Positions 18,720-29,099 are shown, counted from the first letter of the stretch. The stretch is DNA of 39,789 nucleotides from Paulinella micropora (GCA_009731375.1 BJOX01000072.1:272193-311981); one strand, 5' to 3'. The notes: generated from the sequence alone by a model not told the origin. A program made the numbers and translations.

Positions 18720-19690
18720 AGGAGCTACGCAGGACGATAGCTTGAAGCAAAGGGATTTGGATTGGGGATGGGAAAAACCCAAGGCGCGTAAATATCGATG
18801 ACAGAGAACGATACCATGCAGCGAGCCCCGCATTCGATTGATCGAAGGTGGCAGGTCCATCTGTTGTCCTCGATCTGAGATTTAAGCCCACTGTATCGGC
18901 TGGTCTTGTAGGCTCGTGCGTCAAGGATGTTTTCCTCGACCGGGCACGTGAGCTCGATCAGTATACACTTCTTGGCAGACAATGACCAGACAACAATTTC
19001 GGGGCGGAGGTCAGTGACACAGATGTGGACAGGATAGGCTTGCTCAGAACCAGTTTAATTTGTTTGGAACTGCCAATCGTTTGCGGTGTCAAGCAGGGAT
19101 TGACGATGAAATGACTGCCCCTTAGGCTTCTGCTCGCCCTCTTTTGCAAACATAGACTTTATTCATTTTGGTCTGTAGGGGAGCGTTTGTTATGGCTCTC
19201 GATGTGTTTTTGAAGGGAGCTTCAATAGTGCAGAGCACAGAGTCGTGACGCCAGGTATAACGGCCTTGTTTGAGGGCAACATGGCATCCGGAGAGGATGT
19301 GACATAAATGTGCTTGACCAGAACAGAAAGCACTCTTGTTGTTGGGAATGATTCCCCACAGACGTCTAAGGTCGGGGGTAATAACCGAATTTGTGCTTGC
19401 GTTGATGACCCAAGAGATTAAACGGGGATTACGGGTTCCGATGAGGCGGGTCAAAGGGGCATGCGTCTTCAAAACGAAGAAAACACCCTTGCATGGCTTT
19501 GTCCGTGTCATGCACTGTGGTTGTCTCAAGTAGTGTCTCAGCAGCTAACTCTAAAATCCTGTCTTTGCGGTCTGTGATGGAATGTTCTTTTGGGTAGCGA
19601 CCATGGCCAAGTCCGAGATGATCGGATTGGCCTCGATGTTTGAATTCAAAATCAACTTGTTCCTCAAGCTTTTCGAGCACAGGCTCTGGT
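18720..19690 (-). pseudogene. decayed retroelement 3' end
   Basis: Three fragments in different frames follow the order of the C-terminal part of a non-LTR-type retroelement protein. First, 19529-19690, a helical segment (KLEEQVDFEFKH). Second, 19200-19450, NPRLISWVINASTNS, SAFCSGQAHLCHILSGC and QGRYTWRHDSVL, a degenerate CCHC region with only one Cys of the usual first pair. Third, 18810-19036, LRPEIVVWSLSAKKCILIEL, TCPVEEN and GLKSQIEDNRW, a C-terminal module I know from retroelement-like ORFs of marine animals and algae. Frame changes and stops separate the parts, so it is inactive. It differs from the intact element at 21.9-27.0 kb. Confidence 0.6.
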
Positions 19691-19691
19691 T

Positions 19692-19759
<68 letters not shown>

Positions 19760-19792
19760 TAGGTAGATAGGTAGGTAGGTAGGTAGGTAGAT

Positions 19793-19825
<33 letters not shown>

Positions 19826-19894
19826 TATATAGGTAGGTAGGTAGGTAGGTAGGTAGGTAGGTGGATAGATAGATAGATAGATAGATAGATAGAC

Positions 19895-19936
<42 letters not shown>

Positions 19937-20035
19937 GAAGATAGATAGATAGATAGATAGATAGATATATAGATAGATAGATGGATGAATACCTGGCCGC
20001 TGTAGATAGACAACGCGATACCTAATAATCACCAT
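19692..20035. repeat. (TAGA)n/(TAGG)n tract
   Basis: About 300 bp with several TAGG blocks, ending in unique sequence from 19996. Confidence 0.95.
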
Positions 20036-20108
20036 GATCGTGATGATGATGATGATGATGATGATGCTGATGCTAATGATGATGATGATGATGATGATAA
20101 TAATAATG

Positions 20109-20141
<33 letters not shown>
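20036..20141. repeat. (GAT)n and (AAT)n flank of SINE copy 2
   Basis: GAT units grade into AAT up to the SINE 3' end. Confidence 0.95.
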
Positions 20142-20409
20142 GTGCTTCTCTGTCAATGGCTGATGCATTTCTGCACATGCGCCTCCATCGTCTCACCCGT
20201 GAGGGGAGTACGAAGAATTGACGATAAGCTCTAATGACACCCCCGCAAGGGCAGTTCCAACACTTCCAGACGGGCCGGTATGTTCAATGAAAATACTGGT
20301 CCAGAAATAGACCGGTATGTTCAATGAAAATACTGGTGGCACCGACGGGAATCGAACTGGCGACAGGGCCCAGATGGTAGAACTTGACCACTGGGCTATC
20401 ACGGTGTCC
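20142..20409 (-). mobile_element. tRNA-derived SINE, copy 2 (long form)
   Basis: 268 bp, same sequence as copy 1 on the opposite strand, with two units of the internal CAGTATTTTCATTGAACATA repeat. Boxes A and B are intact. Bounded by (AAT)n on both sides. Very high identity to copies 3 and 4 suggests recent spread. Confidence 0.8.
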
Positions 20410-20611
<202 letters not shown>

Positions 20612-21225
20612 ACCAGCAGAACGCAAGTGTAAGCTCTGGTGGCACAAAAACCTCAAATCTCTGGTTTTTGTGCCACCCGCCACCAAACTTTTTTATCTCC
20701 GAAGAGAGCGCACCGAGAGGTGTCGGGTACACCGAAATCAGCCTCAAACTCCCTCTGGTGTGCACAAACGGCGCCTGGTGGCGCAACAACCTCAACGTTC
20801 CGGTGTGTAGGCCACCCGGTGCCAATTTTTTGAATATTATCGAAGAGAGCTCATCAAGAAGTGTCAGATACACCAAATATCAGCCGCTAACTCCCTCTGG
20901 TGTGCGCAAACGGCGGCTGGTGGCACGATACCTCAATTTTCTGGTGTGGGTACCACCCGCAAAAAAACTGGTACGTACAATCGCCGGGCTGGGGTTCCCG
21001 GGGGGAGGTTCCCCCGGACCCCCCCTGCCCCGTCGACAAGGTACGTTCAATTGCCGGAGGGCGCCTGGTGGCACAAGACCTCAATTTTCTGGTGTGGGTG
21101 CCACCCGCGACCAAAACGGGTACTTACAATCGCTGGGCTTGGGTTCTCGGGGGGATGGCCCCCCGGACCCCCCTGCCCCGTCGACAGCGTACCTTCAATT
21201 GCCGGAGGTACCGGCAAGTACTCCT
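20612..21225. repeat. tandem array of about 140-bp units, each with a hairpin
   Basis: Four units start near 20638, 20777, 20919 and 21067. Each begins with an inverted repeat. In the first, GGTGGCACAAAAACC pairs exactly with GGTTTTTGTGCCACC around a 10-base loop; the others keep GGTGGC...GCCACC with changes between. The later units contain GTCGAC and GGTACGTTCAATTGCCGG-like segments. Function unknown. Confidence 0.75.
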
Positions 21226-21775
21226 AAAAAACCAGGAATTTCGACATTCAGGACACTCCCTAACGCAAATGTTTGCGTGAATGCCAAAAAAAAGTATATC
21301 AGCATCAACATCGAGTCTGGGGCTAGCCACCCTGTCAATATGAGCTCCCAACTCTTCCTGGTTCACACAAGCCATGATTTATTCCGACGAGGGTGCAGAA
21401 AATAGGCCTAAAAAACAAGGAATTTTGGCATTCAGGACACTCCCCTAACGCAAATATTTGCGTGAATTCCAAAGAAATCATATCAGCATCAACATCAAGT
21501 CTGGGGCTAGCCACCCTGTCAATATGAGCTCCCAACTCCTCCTGGTTCACACAAACCATGATTTATTCCGATTGGGGTGCGAAAAAAAAACAAGGAATTT
21601 TGGCATTCAGGACACTCCCCTAACGCAAATATTTGCGTGAATTCCACAAAAAAAAAAAAAAAAAAATCAGCATCAAGATCGAGTCTGGGGATAACCACCC
21701 TGCAAATATGAGCTCCGAACTCCTCCTCGTTCCGACAAACCATGATTTATTCCGACAGGGGTGCGAAAATGGGGG
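21226..21775. repeat. tandem array of about 180-bp units
   Basis: Three units start near 21235, 21418 and 21594. Each carries GGCATTCAGGACACTCC, AACGCAAATATTTGCGTGAA (with an inverted repeat CGCAAATATTTGCG) and CAACATCGAGTCTGGGG-like sequence. They differ mainly in poly-A length. No coding capacity recognised. Confidence 0.75.
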
Positions 21776-21842
21776 GGGGGGGTACACAATTTTCATTTTC
21801 CCCCTCCCCCCCAAAACTCCCCACCCCTTCAACACCTTTCAG

Positions 21843-21880
<38 letters not shown>

Positions 21881-21892
21881 GGCTTCCTCAGA
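21776..21892. repeat. C/G-rich stretch and (ATT)n tail of the LINE
   Basis: On the minus strand TAG stop, then CTGAGGAAGCC and twelve ATT units (21846-21881). The retrotransposon's 3' UTR is therefore only about 12 bases if the tail marks its end. Confidence 0.65.
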
Positions 21893-24800
21893 CTATAGCA
21901 TCAGATCCAGATCCTGGACATGTGCCTCAATTGGGTCACCGGGGTCAGCCGATCCCAACGCATTGTCAGAACACCAAACAGACATAGCAGCAACAGCAAC
22001 AGCAGGGGCAGATGGGGGCTGTGAAGTGCATGAAGAGCTAGATGCGAGGGTGTTAGCTGAAGAGAAGAACTCGGAGACACTACGCTGCGCTCCCGAACCC
22101 CTCTCTCTAGCCAGGACGTCCACACTGCGCGGACGGCCGCGCCGCGCAACATCAACGTCACTTGGGGGAGAGGGTGGGACAGAAGCTGATGGAACCTCAG
22201 TGAGGTCAATCACCTCCTCGCCCCCATCCTCCACCCCAAGCTCCTCCCTTTTACCCTCCCTAGCAGACCAACACTCAGACACATATGATCCAAACAACAC
22301 ATCCAACTTTGGAGGGGGACGCAACGCTGTAACCCCTAACAACGCAGCAAGCCTAAAGTTACTGCGGAAGCGCGACTTCCCCTGAAAAAGCTTACAAAAC
22401 AATCGTGATTGATCCACAGGCGACATATCATCCCAACCCTGCCGCACAGAGCCCTCCCGCTCCCGCCCAAGCAACACATCCTCCACCACAACCTCACCGC
22501 CTACGACCTCACCACCCTCCTCACTCCCTCCATCCCCCTCAGCACCCCCCACAGCCATGCCACCGAGCCTCTGCATACTCAGCAACAGCTGCTTACGTCT
22601 CCCCTCATGCATGGGGCAATCCCATAAGAAGTGCGCAAGGGACTCATTGACATCATCATGACAACAGAAGCAGCGAGGGGACATGCCACTGACCAACTTG
22701 CTGCGGTACAACCGAAGGCGGTTGTTGCAGCTGAGCAACCTTCTCCGAAGCAGATTATAATGCGCATCATCAAGGGCTACCCATCTTGGGAACTCCTTAG
22801 TTCCAAAGACTTGTCTTAGGATGACTCGCAGGCCATCAGTAAGATCGCTGCCTGCCTCTCGCTTGTCCCACATCAGTTGCTGCACCATCTTGACGTCCTG
22901 CTGAAGGGCCCACTTGTCCACAGTCGAACTCCAACCCTCGAGGTCCTTCTCTGAGCTATTTAGGAGCTCCTGAAGCCCTTGTTGTAGATCCATTGAGTCC
23001 CTGATAGCGCCTTCGGCCTCCGCAGTCCAGTCGGATTTGACTTGAGATGCGATGACAGGAAATCGCTTCTCCGGTAGAACACGCAGCCGTCCATAGAACT
23101 TCAGTTGCGCCGCCCGCCGCAAACGCTCCGCACTCAAAGAGCGCGCCAGAAAGAGTGTAATCCACTTGCTTGTCTTAGGGCTGATGCCGAGAATCATCCT
23201 CATGGGGCGCAGCATTGCTGCCTCCAGCTTGGTGAGCTGCGATACGGGGGCACGCCAGACATCGAAGGCGTACTTCAGCTTGGCCCCCACAAGTTGATTC
23301 CAGCACATGAGACGATACCTAGCTTGTATCTCACCTGCACACCACAAAGAGTACCAACCTGCGGTGGCGACTTCAGTGACACGCGTAGCCCGCAGGGCCT
23401 GCTCCTTCCACTTCAGGTCGTCGGTGATAACCACTCCCAGGTACTTGTACTGACTGGTGACACAAAGCTTCTGGCCGCGAAACCACACCACGGGCTCACC
23501 TCGCTCCCTGATACTTGGTCGTTTCGCCTTGCTCGACGTGTAAATGGGCATGATTTCCGTCTTGCCGGGCTTCAAGTTGACTTCCAGCCGGTAATCTTCC
23601 GCGAACTTGGCCACAACATTGACCATCTTCTGGAGCTCGGTGCGACTGTGAGCGATGAGGGCCACGTCGTCCGCGTATAGAAGTGCCTTGATGTCGTTCA
23701 GCCGCTTCACATCCGTGATCTTGAGGGCACTCGCCAGCCGATCACACAGCTCATCCATAAAGACGTTGAAGAGTGTGGGAGAGAGAGGGGACCCCTGTTG
23801 GACGCCTACACCCTCCAGTACTTCGGGGGTGAGTGCTCCATCAACTAGCACTTGCGACGAAGTCTGCTCGTAGCACCTGCGTAGCGTGCGCCAGAACTTG
23901 CCCCTTACACCCAGCTTCCAGAGCCTCTCAAATAGGCCATCTCTCCAAACAGACGGGAAAGCCTTGCGTAGATCGACGAACAGGACATACGACTCCCGCT
24001 TCTGCTGCTGACGCCCCTTCAACCTCTGCCAAAGGGTAAAGACCTGATCCGTAGTGCGACGCCCCGGGCGGAAGCCTCCCTGCTCTGGACGTAGCTTATC
24101 CGGGCCATCCACGAAGAGCGTTAGACGAGTAGCTAATAAGGACAGATACAGCTTACCAAGGCAACTAATAATCGAGATATCCCTCCAGTTGTCAGGATCC
24201 GTAGGATCCCCACCCTTGGGGATATTGACGATGATTCCCTTGCCCCAAGCTTTTGGAGTCCTCTCGGCTTCTCGAATCCAGTTGAAGTACTGCGTTAAGT
24301 AGCCATTGATGTAGGCGCCGCCATACTTGAGCATCTCGTTCTTCACTTTGTCCTCGCCACAAGCTTTGTGGTTATTCAGGGCACGTTGCCTTGCAAGGAC
24401 CTCCTCTTGCGTGAACGGCTTGTCCAGCTCTTCGCAAGTGTCTTCACCTACTTCGTGCTCCTTCATAGCCCGGGCCACCTCATCTCTGAAGCGATCGTTC
24501 CAGTGGAACTGCCGCTTAGCTTCGGCTTCCTCCCACTCCAGCGAGCCTGCTTCTGCACAGCACTCCACCACAACAGCCGCACTTGCCGGATTTTCCCGTG
24601 GCTTCACCGAATTTTTCCGAAATTCCTCCCACCGAGCGACCTTTTCCGGCAGCGTACACGCCAGTGAGCCATCCTCCCTTTGCACCGGCGCGGAGACCTT
24701 CGTTCTGCGTGCCCCGCCAAGCCGCTTCGCGAGTAGCCAAAAGCGCTTTGAGGATTGCTCGCGTTGACATTTGACCGCTTCTTCCTGCACTTGCTTGAAG

Positions 24801-27001
24801 GAGGCGGACTTCTTGGCCCGAGTTGCCTTCCGAATTTGCTTGCGGAGCCGTAGCCAATTCAGACGGGCTTCCGCATTCGATTCATCCCTCCTGTATGCTG
24901 CGTAGGCCTCCCGGCGCTGCTGAATGAGCTCCTTTAGCTCCCCGTCGAACCAATTGTTGGTGAAACGGGGTCGTATACATCTGGAGCCAAGGACCCGGTG
25001 CGCCGCCATTCGGAAGGACTGCGCCACTCGCTCGGTGACGTCATCTACCACCCGTTGGCTGTCGGCACCACCCGATAGGTCAAGCTCAGGCAGCTGATGC
25101 ACTCCAAGCTTCTGTAGGCAATGCTGGAATACGTCATCGAACTTGTCGCGTAGATAATCCAGCGCTTGCTTCGCAGCGTGATCATTACCCGAGACACCAG
25201 CACCAATAAGCTTATCAACACGAAAGGACCTGTAAGGTTTCGCAGCCCGCTTTGGCCGGCGCTGGCCGCTCCACGTCAGTTCGGCCCATACTGCCTTGTG
25301 GTCCGTATCAAGATCATCTTCGCATACTCCGAACTTTGCTCCAGATGCCAAGCCAGGCGACGCGCAGATGTAATCGAGGAGGTGCTTGCCTGTGCCCATG
25401 CCGCGCTGCTCACGCCGGGACCACCAGTAGGACCCTTCCACTGGGCACGAGAAGCCGCTCAGATTTCGCAGGCCCGTAGCGACGAGGACAGCCGCGAGTC
25501 TCTTGCCGTTCTCCGAACGTACCGGTGCTCCCTTATCATCGACCTCCCCGTGCTGACCGACGATGCCCTCCTCTTTTCGGCTGCATGCCGGCCCGAGCTT
25601 CGCGTTGGCATCCGCCACCGTGACCACAAGACCTTTGGCTCCAAAAAAAGCTATAGCTGCCTGCCAGGCCGCATACGCCTCTGACGACTCTTCTTCCTGC
25701 GTTTCCTGGGGAAAGTAGCCGTTGCCCACATAGATATCCTGAGCGCCGGTAACACCCGAGGCGATACGCAGCCACACTTGCTGCCGGTGGTCGACGGGGG
25801 CTGACACCAGGTTGCAATACGGACCAAGGAAGTTAGCCACCGCGAATAGAACCCCACCCTTGCAGCGATTTTTCTCGCTGACCTCCGCAGGTTTTCCAAA
25901 AATCCGGAATCCATCCAGGCTGCATTTGGAAAGTTGCTTCTTGCCCATGCGGTGCTCCTGAGCCCCGATGACTAGCCAGCCCTCGTGCTTGTAGAATGAT
26001 GCCCATTCCGCCGTGCCTACGTTGTCGTATCCCGTTTTACCCTGCCAGTTGTGACTCGCGACGAGTAGCTTGAAGCCGGTATCGAACTGCTTGGAGCGGT
26101 GCTTCTTGGCTCGTTTCCGGACCCGACGGCCGCGCTTGGCTTCCGCCCTCGTGCTGCCCCCCTCTGCAGGTGCTTGCGCAGGTTGGTCCCCCACTGCACT
26201 GGCCGCCGAATGCAGGGGCACCACATGCACATCAGCACACTCAGACACACACTTAGGTGCATCGGCAGCCAATTCCGAAGACACCACCTGCACATCATCG
26301 ACACATTCTTCATGCAGAGGCAAGACGCGATATCCCGTCGCAGCTTCCTCCTTCCGGACCGCCGCTTCCCCACGCAGATGGATGCGAATAAGCCTTCGGA
26401 CACGTTCCCTGTCCCTGAACCTGCGCCCAAGGGCCACATTGACCCCTCTGCCGAAGAATTTGAGATGTTTGAGTTGCTGCAACGCCGTCTGCCTGCTGTC
26501 ATCGTCCTCGTAGACCAGCTCCAGGTGACGAGACATTCGCTGGCCTTGCCACTCCATTACCGGGACCACCAGACCAAGACCGCTCATTTTGGAGGCGATC
26601 TCCTGTAGATTGGCGCGTTCTGAGAGCCCCCAGACAATCAGATTACGCCCGTCCTTGTCGTACCGATCTACCCGCCGGTACCGTCGAGGCGGCGGTGCCA
26701 TCTGCCATATAGCGCCGCTCGCCTTATGTTGAAGCGCCGACCCGTGTGCCAGGTTTGGGGAGGAAGGATGAGGCGCAGCTAAGATAGCCTCTCCACGTGG
26801 TTCAGGAATTCCGTCATATACGCGAGCCCTCATCCTCCCATCCTGGGACATCGGGCCAGAGCCCGTCGAAGAGGCATTCCCACGGGGATTGTCCAGGTCT
26901 TCGGCGATTCTACCTTGTCCCATAAGGGCCACAGTGGTAGCTCCGTGCTTCGCGTATTTGTAATCCATTGAGAGTAGTAGACGGCCAATGTCGCTGGCCA
27001 T
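21893..27001 (-). CDS. non-LTR retrotransposon polyprotein (APE endonuclease and reverse transcriptase)
   Basis: Intact 1702-codon frame; the first ATG is at 27001, preceded by an in-frame GTG and then a stop at 27017-27019. Domains in order: residues about 115-215, a possible RRM-like nucleic-acid-binding region (NLIVWGLSER ... RDRERVRRLI); 290-305, a basic stretch (KRGRRVRKRAKKHR). APE endonuclease 312-576: SHNW, QEH (E349), YFP, DAN (464-466), LDYI, TDH (D567/H568). Reverse transcriptase about 920-1160: GFRPGRRTTDQ, FVDLRKAF, QQGSPLSPTLFN, YADD (1109-1112). CCHC knuckle C1444, C1447, H1457, C1462. No RNase H domain seen. The C-terminal tail has VIDLT (1597-1601) and QRSVSEFF (1639-1646). 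All catalytic motifs are present, so it may be active. Expected role: target-primed insertion of its own RNA. The GC-rich codon use differs from the surroundings. Confidence 0.93.
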   Translation of the reverse strand: MASDIGRLLLSMDYKYAKHGATTVALMGQGRIAEDLDNPRGNASSTGSGPMSQDGRMRARVYDGIPEPRGEAILAAPHPSSPNLAHGSALQHKASGAIWQMAPPPRRYRRVDRYDKDGRNLIVWGLSERANLQEIASKMSGLGLVVPVMEWQGQRMSRHLELVYEDDDSRQTALQQLKHLKFFGRGVNVALGRRFRDRERVRRLIRIHLRGEAAVRKEEAATGYRVLPLHEECVDDVQVVSSELAADAPKCVSECADVHVVPLHSAASAVGDQPAQAPAEGGSTRAEAKRGRRVRKRAKKHRSKQFDTGFKLLVASHNWQGKTGYDNVGTAEWASFYKHEGWLVIGAQEHRMGKKQLSKCSLDGFRIFGKPAEVSEKNRCKGGVLFAVANFLGPYCNLVSAPVDHRQQVWLRIASGVTGAQDIYVGNGYFPQETQEEESSEAYAAWQAAIAFFGAKGLVVTVADANAKLGPACSRKEEGIVGQHGEVDDKGAPVRSENGKRLAAVLVATGLRNLSGFSCPVEGSYWWSRREQRGMGTGKHLLDYICASPGLASGAKFGVCEDDLDTDHKAVWAELTWSGQRRPKRAAKPYRSFRVDKLIGAGVSGNDHAAKQALDYLRDKFDDVFQHCLQKLGVHQLPELDLSGGADSQRVVDDVTERVAQSFRMAAHRVLGSRCIRPRFTNNWFDGELKELIQQRREAYAAYRRDESNAEARLNWLRLRKQIRKATRAKKSASFKQVQEEAVKCQREQSSKRFWLLAKRLGGARRTKVSAPVQREDGSLACTLPEKVARWEEFRKNSVKPRENPASAAVVVECCAEAGSLEWEEAEAKRQFHWNDRFRDEVARAMKEHEVGEDTCEELDKPFTQEEVLARQRALNNHKACGEDKVKNEMLKYGGAYINGYLTQYFNWIREAERTPKAWGKGIIVNIPKGGDPTDPDNWRDISIISCLGKLYLSLLATRLTLFVDGPDKLRPEQGGFRPGRRTTDQVFTLWQRLKGRQQQKRESYVLFVDLRKAFPSVWRDGLFERLWKLGVRGKFWRTLRRCYEQTSSQVLVDGALTPEVLEGVGVQQGSPLSPTLFNVFMDELCDRLASALKITDVKRLNDIKALLYADDVALIAHSRTELQKMVNVVAKFAEDYRLEVNLKPGKTEIMPIYTSSKAKRPSIRERGEPVVWFRGQKLCVTSQYKYLGVVITDDLKWKEQALRATRVTEVATAGWYSLWCAGEIQARYRLMCWNQLVGAKLKYAFDVWRAPVSQLTKLEAAMLRPMRMILGISPKTSKWITLFLARSLSAERLRRAAQLKFYGRLRVLPEKRFPVIASQVKSDWTAEAEGAIRDSMDLQQGLQELLNSSEKDLEGWSSTVDKWALQQDVKMVQQLMWDKREAGSDLTDGLRVILRQVFGTKEFPRWVALDDAHYNLLRRRLLSCNNRLRLYRSKLVSGMSPRCFCCHDDVNESLAHFLWDCPMHEGRRKQLLLSMQRLGGMAVGGAEGDGGSEEGGEVVGGEVVVEDVLLGREREGSVRQGWDDMSPVDQSRLFCKLFQGKSRFRSNFRLAALLGVTALRPPPKLDVLFGSYVSECWSAREGKREELGVEDGGEEVIDLTEVPSASVPPSPPSDVDVARRGRPRSVDVLARERGSGAQRSVSEFFSSANTLASSSSCTSQPPSAPAVAVAAMSVWCSDNALGSADPGDPIEAHVQDLDLML

Positions 27002-27577
27002 CACCGCCGCGCCTCTTTACGCCGAGGAAAGCGCCCGTCCATGCAAATAGCATCGGCGGTATCTGCAACACACACTACACGCATTTCCGCCGGTGTCACT
27101 GGACGCTGCCGCGTCGCTTCGTGCCCTTCGGCGCCCGCCAGCACCCCCAGCGTCGCCAGAACCTGCCTCACGCACTACACACACTCTCCATCGCATCGCC
27201 AACGCCTCTACTCTCATGCCTTATGGACTTTCAGCTGCTCCTAACAATACACATCATGAGGTACGGGTGTCCCCGAGTGGAGCCAGATCGGACGGCGTGC
27301 CGCTGAAACTCCTTCCCCCACGTGGGTATAGAAGGCGCGAACCTAGCGGTACCTATAGGGTCTTACAGACAAGTATAGTAATCCCAGCCGAAGCTGCTCA
27401 GTTAGAAATGCAACGGTGGAGGGTGTGAATGCATGGGGCAAGGCACGGCAACGCAGCAAGGCACTGGCAAGGCATTGGGACCGACTGAAGCCCCTCTCCA
27501 ACGTGCGCTCATCATGTGTTCCAGTTAGGCAACCCCGAAGAAGCGAAGATAGGGAGGAGACAAAACCCAGATAGGAT

Positions 27578-27665
27578 GAAGATAGGATTAACATGAAGCC
27601 GAAATGGAGCCGAGTTGGAACAGGTCAACTCAGCCCCATCTCGGCTCAATGTGAATCCTATCTTC
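27578..27665. repeat. 88-bp fold-back with 41-bp arms
   Basis: GAAGATAGGATTAACATG at the left pairs with the right end ATGTGAATCCTATCTTC; the arms extend to 41 bp with about eight mismatches around a 6-base loop. Weaker pairing continues outwards (TTCCAGTTAGG near 27520 with CCGGAACTGGAA near 27718). It could be a structured part of the LINE leader or a small inserted element. Confidence 0.65.
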
Positions 27666-27734
27666 AACCCATCTCGGTACTGTTTCCTCCGAATGCTCAC
27701 CTCAACAAGATCACCAAACCGGAACTGGAAGCCC

Positions 27735-27883
27735 CCAGGCATTTACTCGGCAGGAAATTCGGCGAAAATGGGCTAACCAGGAAACCAGACCCAAACCAAC
27801 AGCCAAGAAAAACGAGCCAACCAACAATCCAACAGACAACCCCACAACCTGCCTGGCCGAACCCCTACCGAGTAAATGCCCAG
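27735..27883. repeat. 149-bp inverted-repeat element, about 30-bp ends
   Basis: The left end CCAGGCATTTACTCGGCAGG matches the reverse complement of the right end, CTGGGCATTTACTCGGTAGG, with more matches following (TTCGGC). About 90 bp of A/C-rich sequence lies between. It looks like a small non-autonomous inverted-repeat element; no target duplication is obvious. Confidence 0.5.
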
Positions 27884-27991
27884 TTGAGAGTTGCGCATAT
27901 CCCGGTGACCGCCCTCCCCAAGCGGTCACCTTCGTGGGGAGAGGCCCAACCACCTCCTCTTCCCATGGAGTGCCATCTTGTGCACCCCTCC

Positions 27992-28012
27992 AGAATAATA
28001 ATAATAATAATG

Positions 28013-28043
<31 letters not shown>

Positions 28044-28166
28044 GTATAAAAATCTTAATAGCAACAATAATAATAATAATAACAACAACAACAACAGCAG
28101 CAGCAACAGCAACTGCAACAGCAGCAGCAGCAACAACAACAACAACAACAGCAGCAGCAGCAGCAG

Positions 28167-28197
<31 letters not shown>

Positions 28198-28260
28198 AAC
28201 AACAACAACAACAACAAGAATAACAGTAATAATGATAATAATAATAATAATAATAATAAT
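27992..28260. repeat. (AAT)n, (AAC)n and (CAG)n compound repeat
   Basis: The AAT tract directly abuts the LINE 5' side; AAC and AGC blocks lie in the middle. Confidence 0.95.
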
Positions 28261-28404
28261 AGTGTATCTCCTGCCAATTGCTGAGCCAAAAGGCCATGTG
28301 CATCCAGTCCTCCATTCCATAAGGAAAGTCTCCACACCAATCGGTGGAATAAAGGAAGTGACGGCATAGAACATTACTCTAGGAGCTTTATACCAATCAG
28401 CCCA
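28261..28404 (-). mobile_element. short (ATT)n-bounded element sharing the SINE 3' end
   Basis: About 144 bp of unique sequence between (AAT)n tracts. On the minus strand its 3' end reads TCAGCAATTGGCAGGAGATA then CACTATTATT; the SINE ends TCAGCCATTGACAGAGAAGC then ACTATTATT. That is about 22 matches in 26 aligned positions with one gap. The 5' part has no clear pol III boxes. It may be a second short element, or an exon-like piece (VMFYAVTSFIPPIGVETFL is open). Confidence 0.45.
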
Positions 28405-28454
<50 letters not shown>

Positions 28455-28512
28455 TGATGCTAATACTAATACTAATACTAATACTAATACTAATACTAAT
28501 ACTAATACTAAG

Positions 28513-28553
<41 letters not shown>

Positions 28554-28554
28554 C

Positions 28555-28607
<53 letters not shown>

Positions 28608-28666
28608 TGATGATGATGATGATAATAATGCTGATGATGATGCTGCTGCTGCTGCTGATGATGATG

Positions 28667-28709
<43 letters not shown>

Positions 28710-28846
28710 CGACAACAGCAACAACAGCAACAACAGCAGCAGCAGCAACAACCACAATAATAATAATAATAATAGTAATAACAATAATAATAATAATAAT
28801 AATAATAGTAATAAAAATGATAATAAAAGTAACAAAAATGATAATA

Positions 28847-28885
<39 letters not shown>

Positions 28886-28926
28886 GCAACAACACCAACA
28901 ACAACAACAACAACAACAATAACAAC

Positions 28927-28979
<53 letters not shown>

Positions 28980-29007
28980 TGATAATAACAACAACAACAA
29001 CAGCAGC

Positions 29008-29044
<37 letters not shown>

Positions 29045-29084
29045 TTAATAATAATAATAACAACAACAACAACACCATATGAAC
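28405..29084. repeat. 680-bp trinucleotide compound repeat
   Basis: AAT, ACT, GAT, CAG and AAC blocks in succession. Every frame gives homopolymeric peptides; none is a gene. Confidence 0.95.
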
Positions 29085-29099
29085 AAAGAACAGCAATCA

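Larger units (their letters stand above)
27002..27991 (-). other. 5' untranslated region of the LINE
   Basis: GC-rich unique sequence between the ORF start and an (AAT)n tract, about 990 bp, without a credible ORF1. It contains two inverted repeats (listed separately). If the (ATT)n tracts mark both ends, the full element is 21846-27991. Confidence 0.5.

Noticed and set aside
22088-26700. Plus-strand frames over the LINE (up to 191 codons)
   Set aside because: They are antisense shadows of the intact reverse transcriptase frame.
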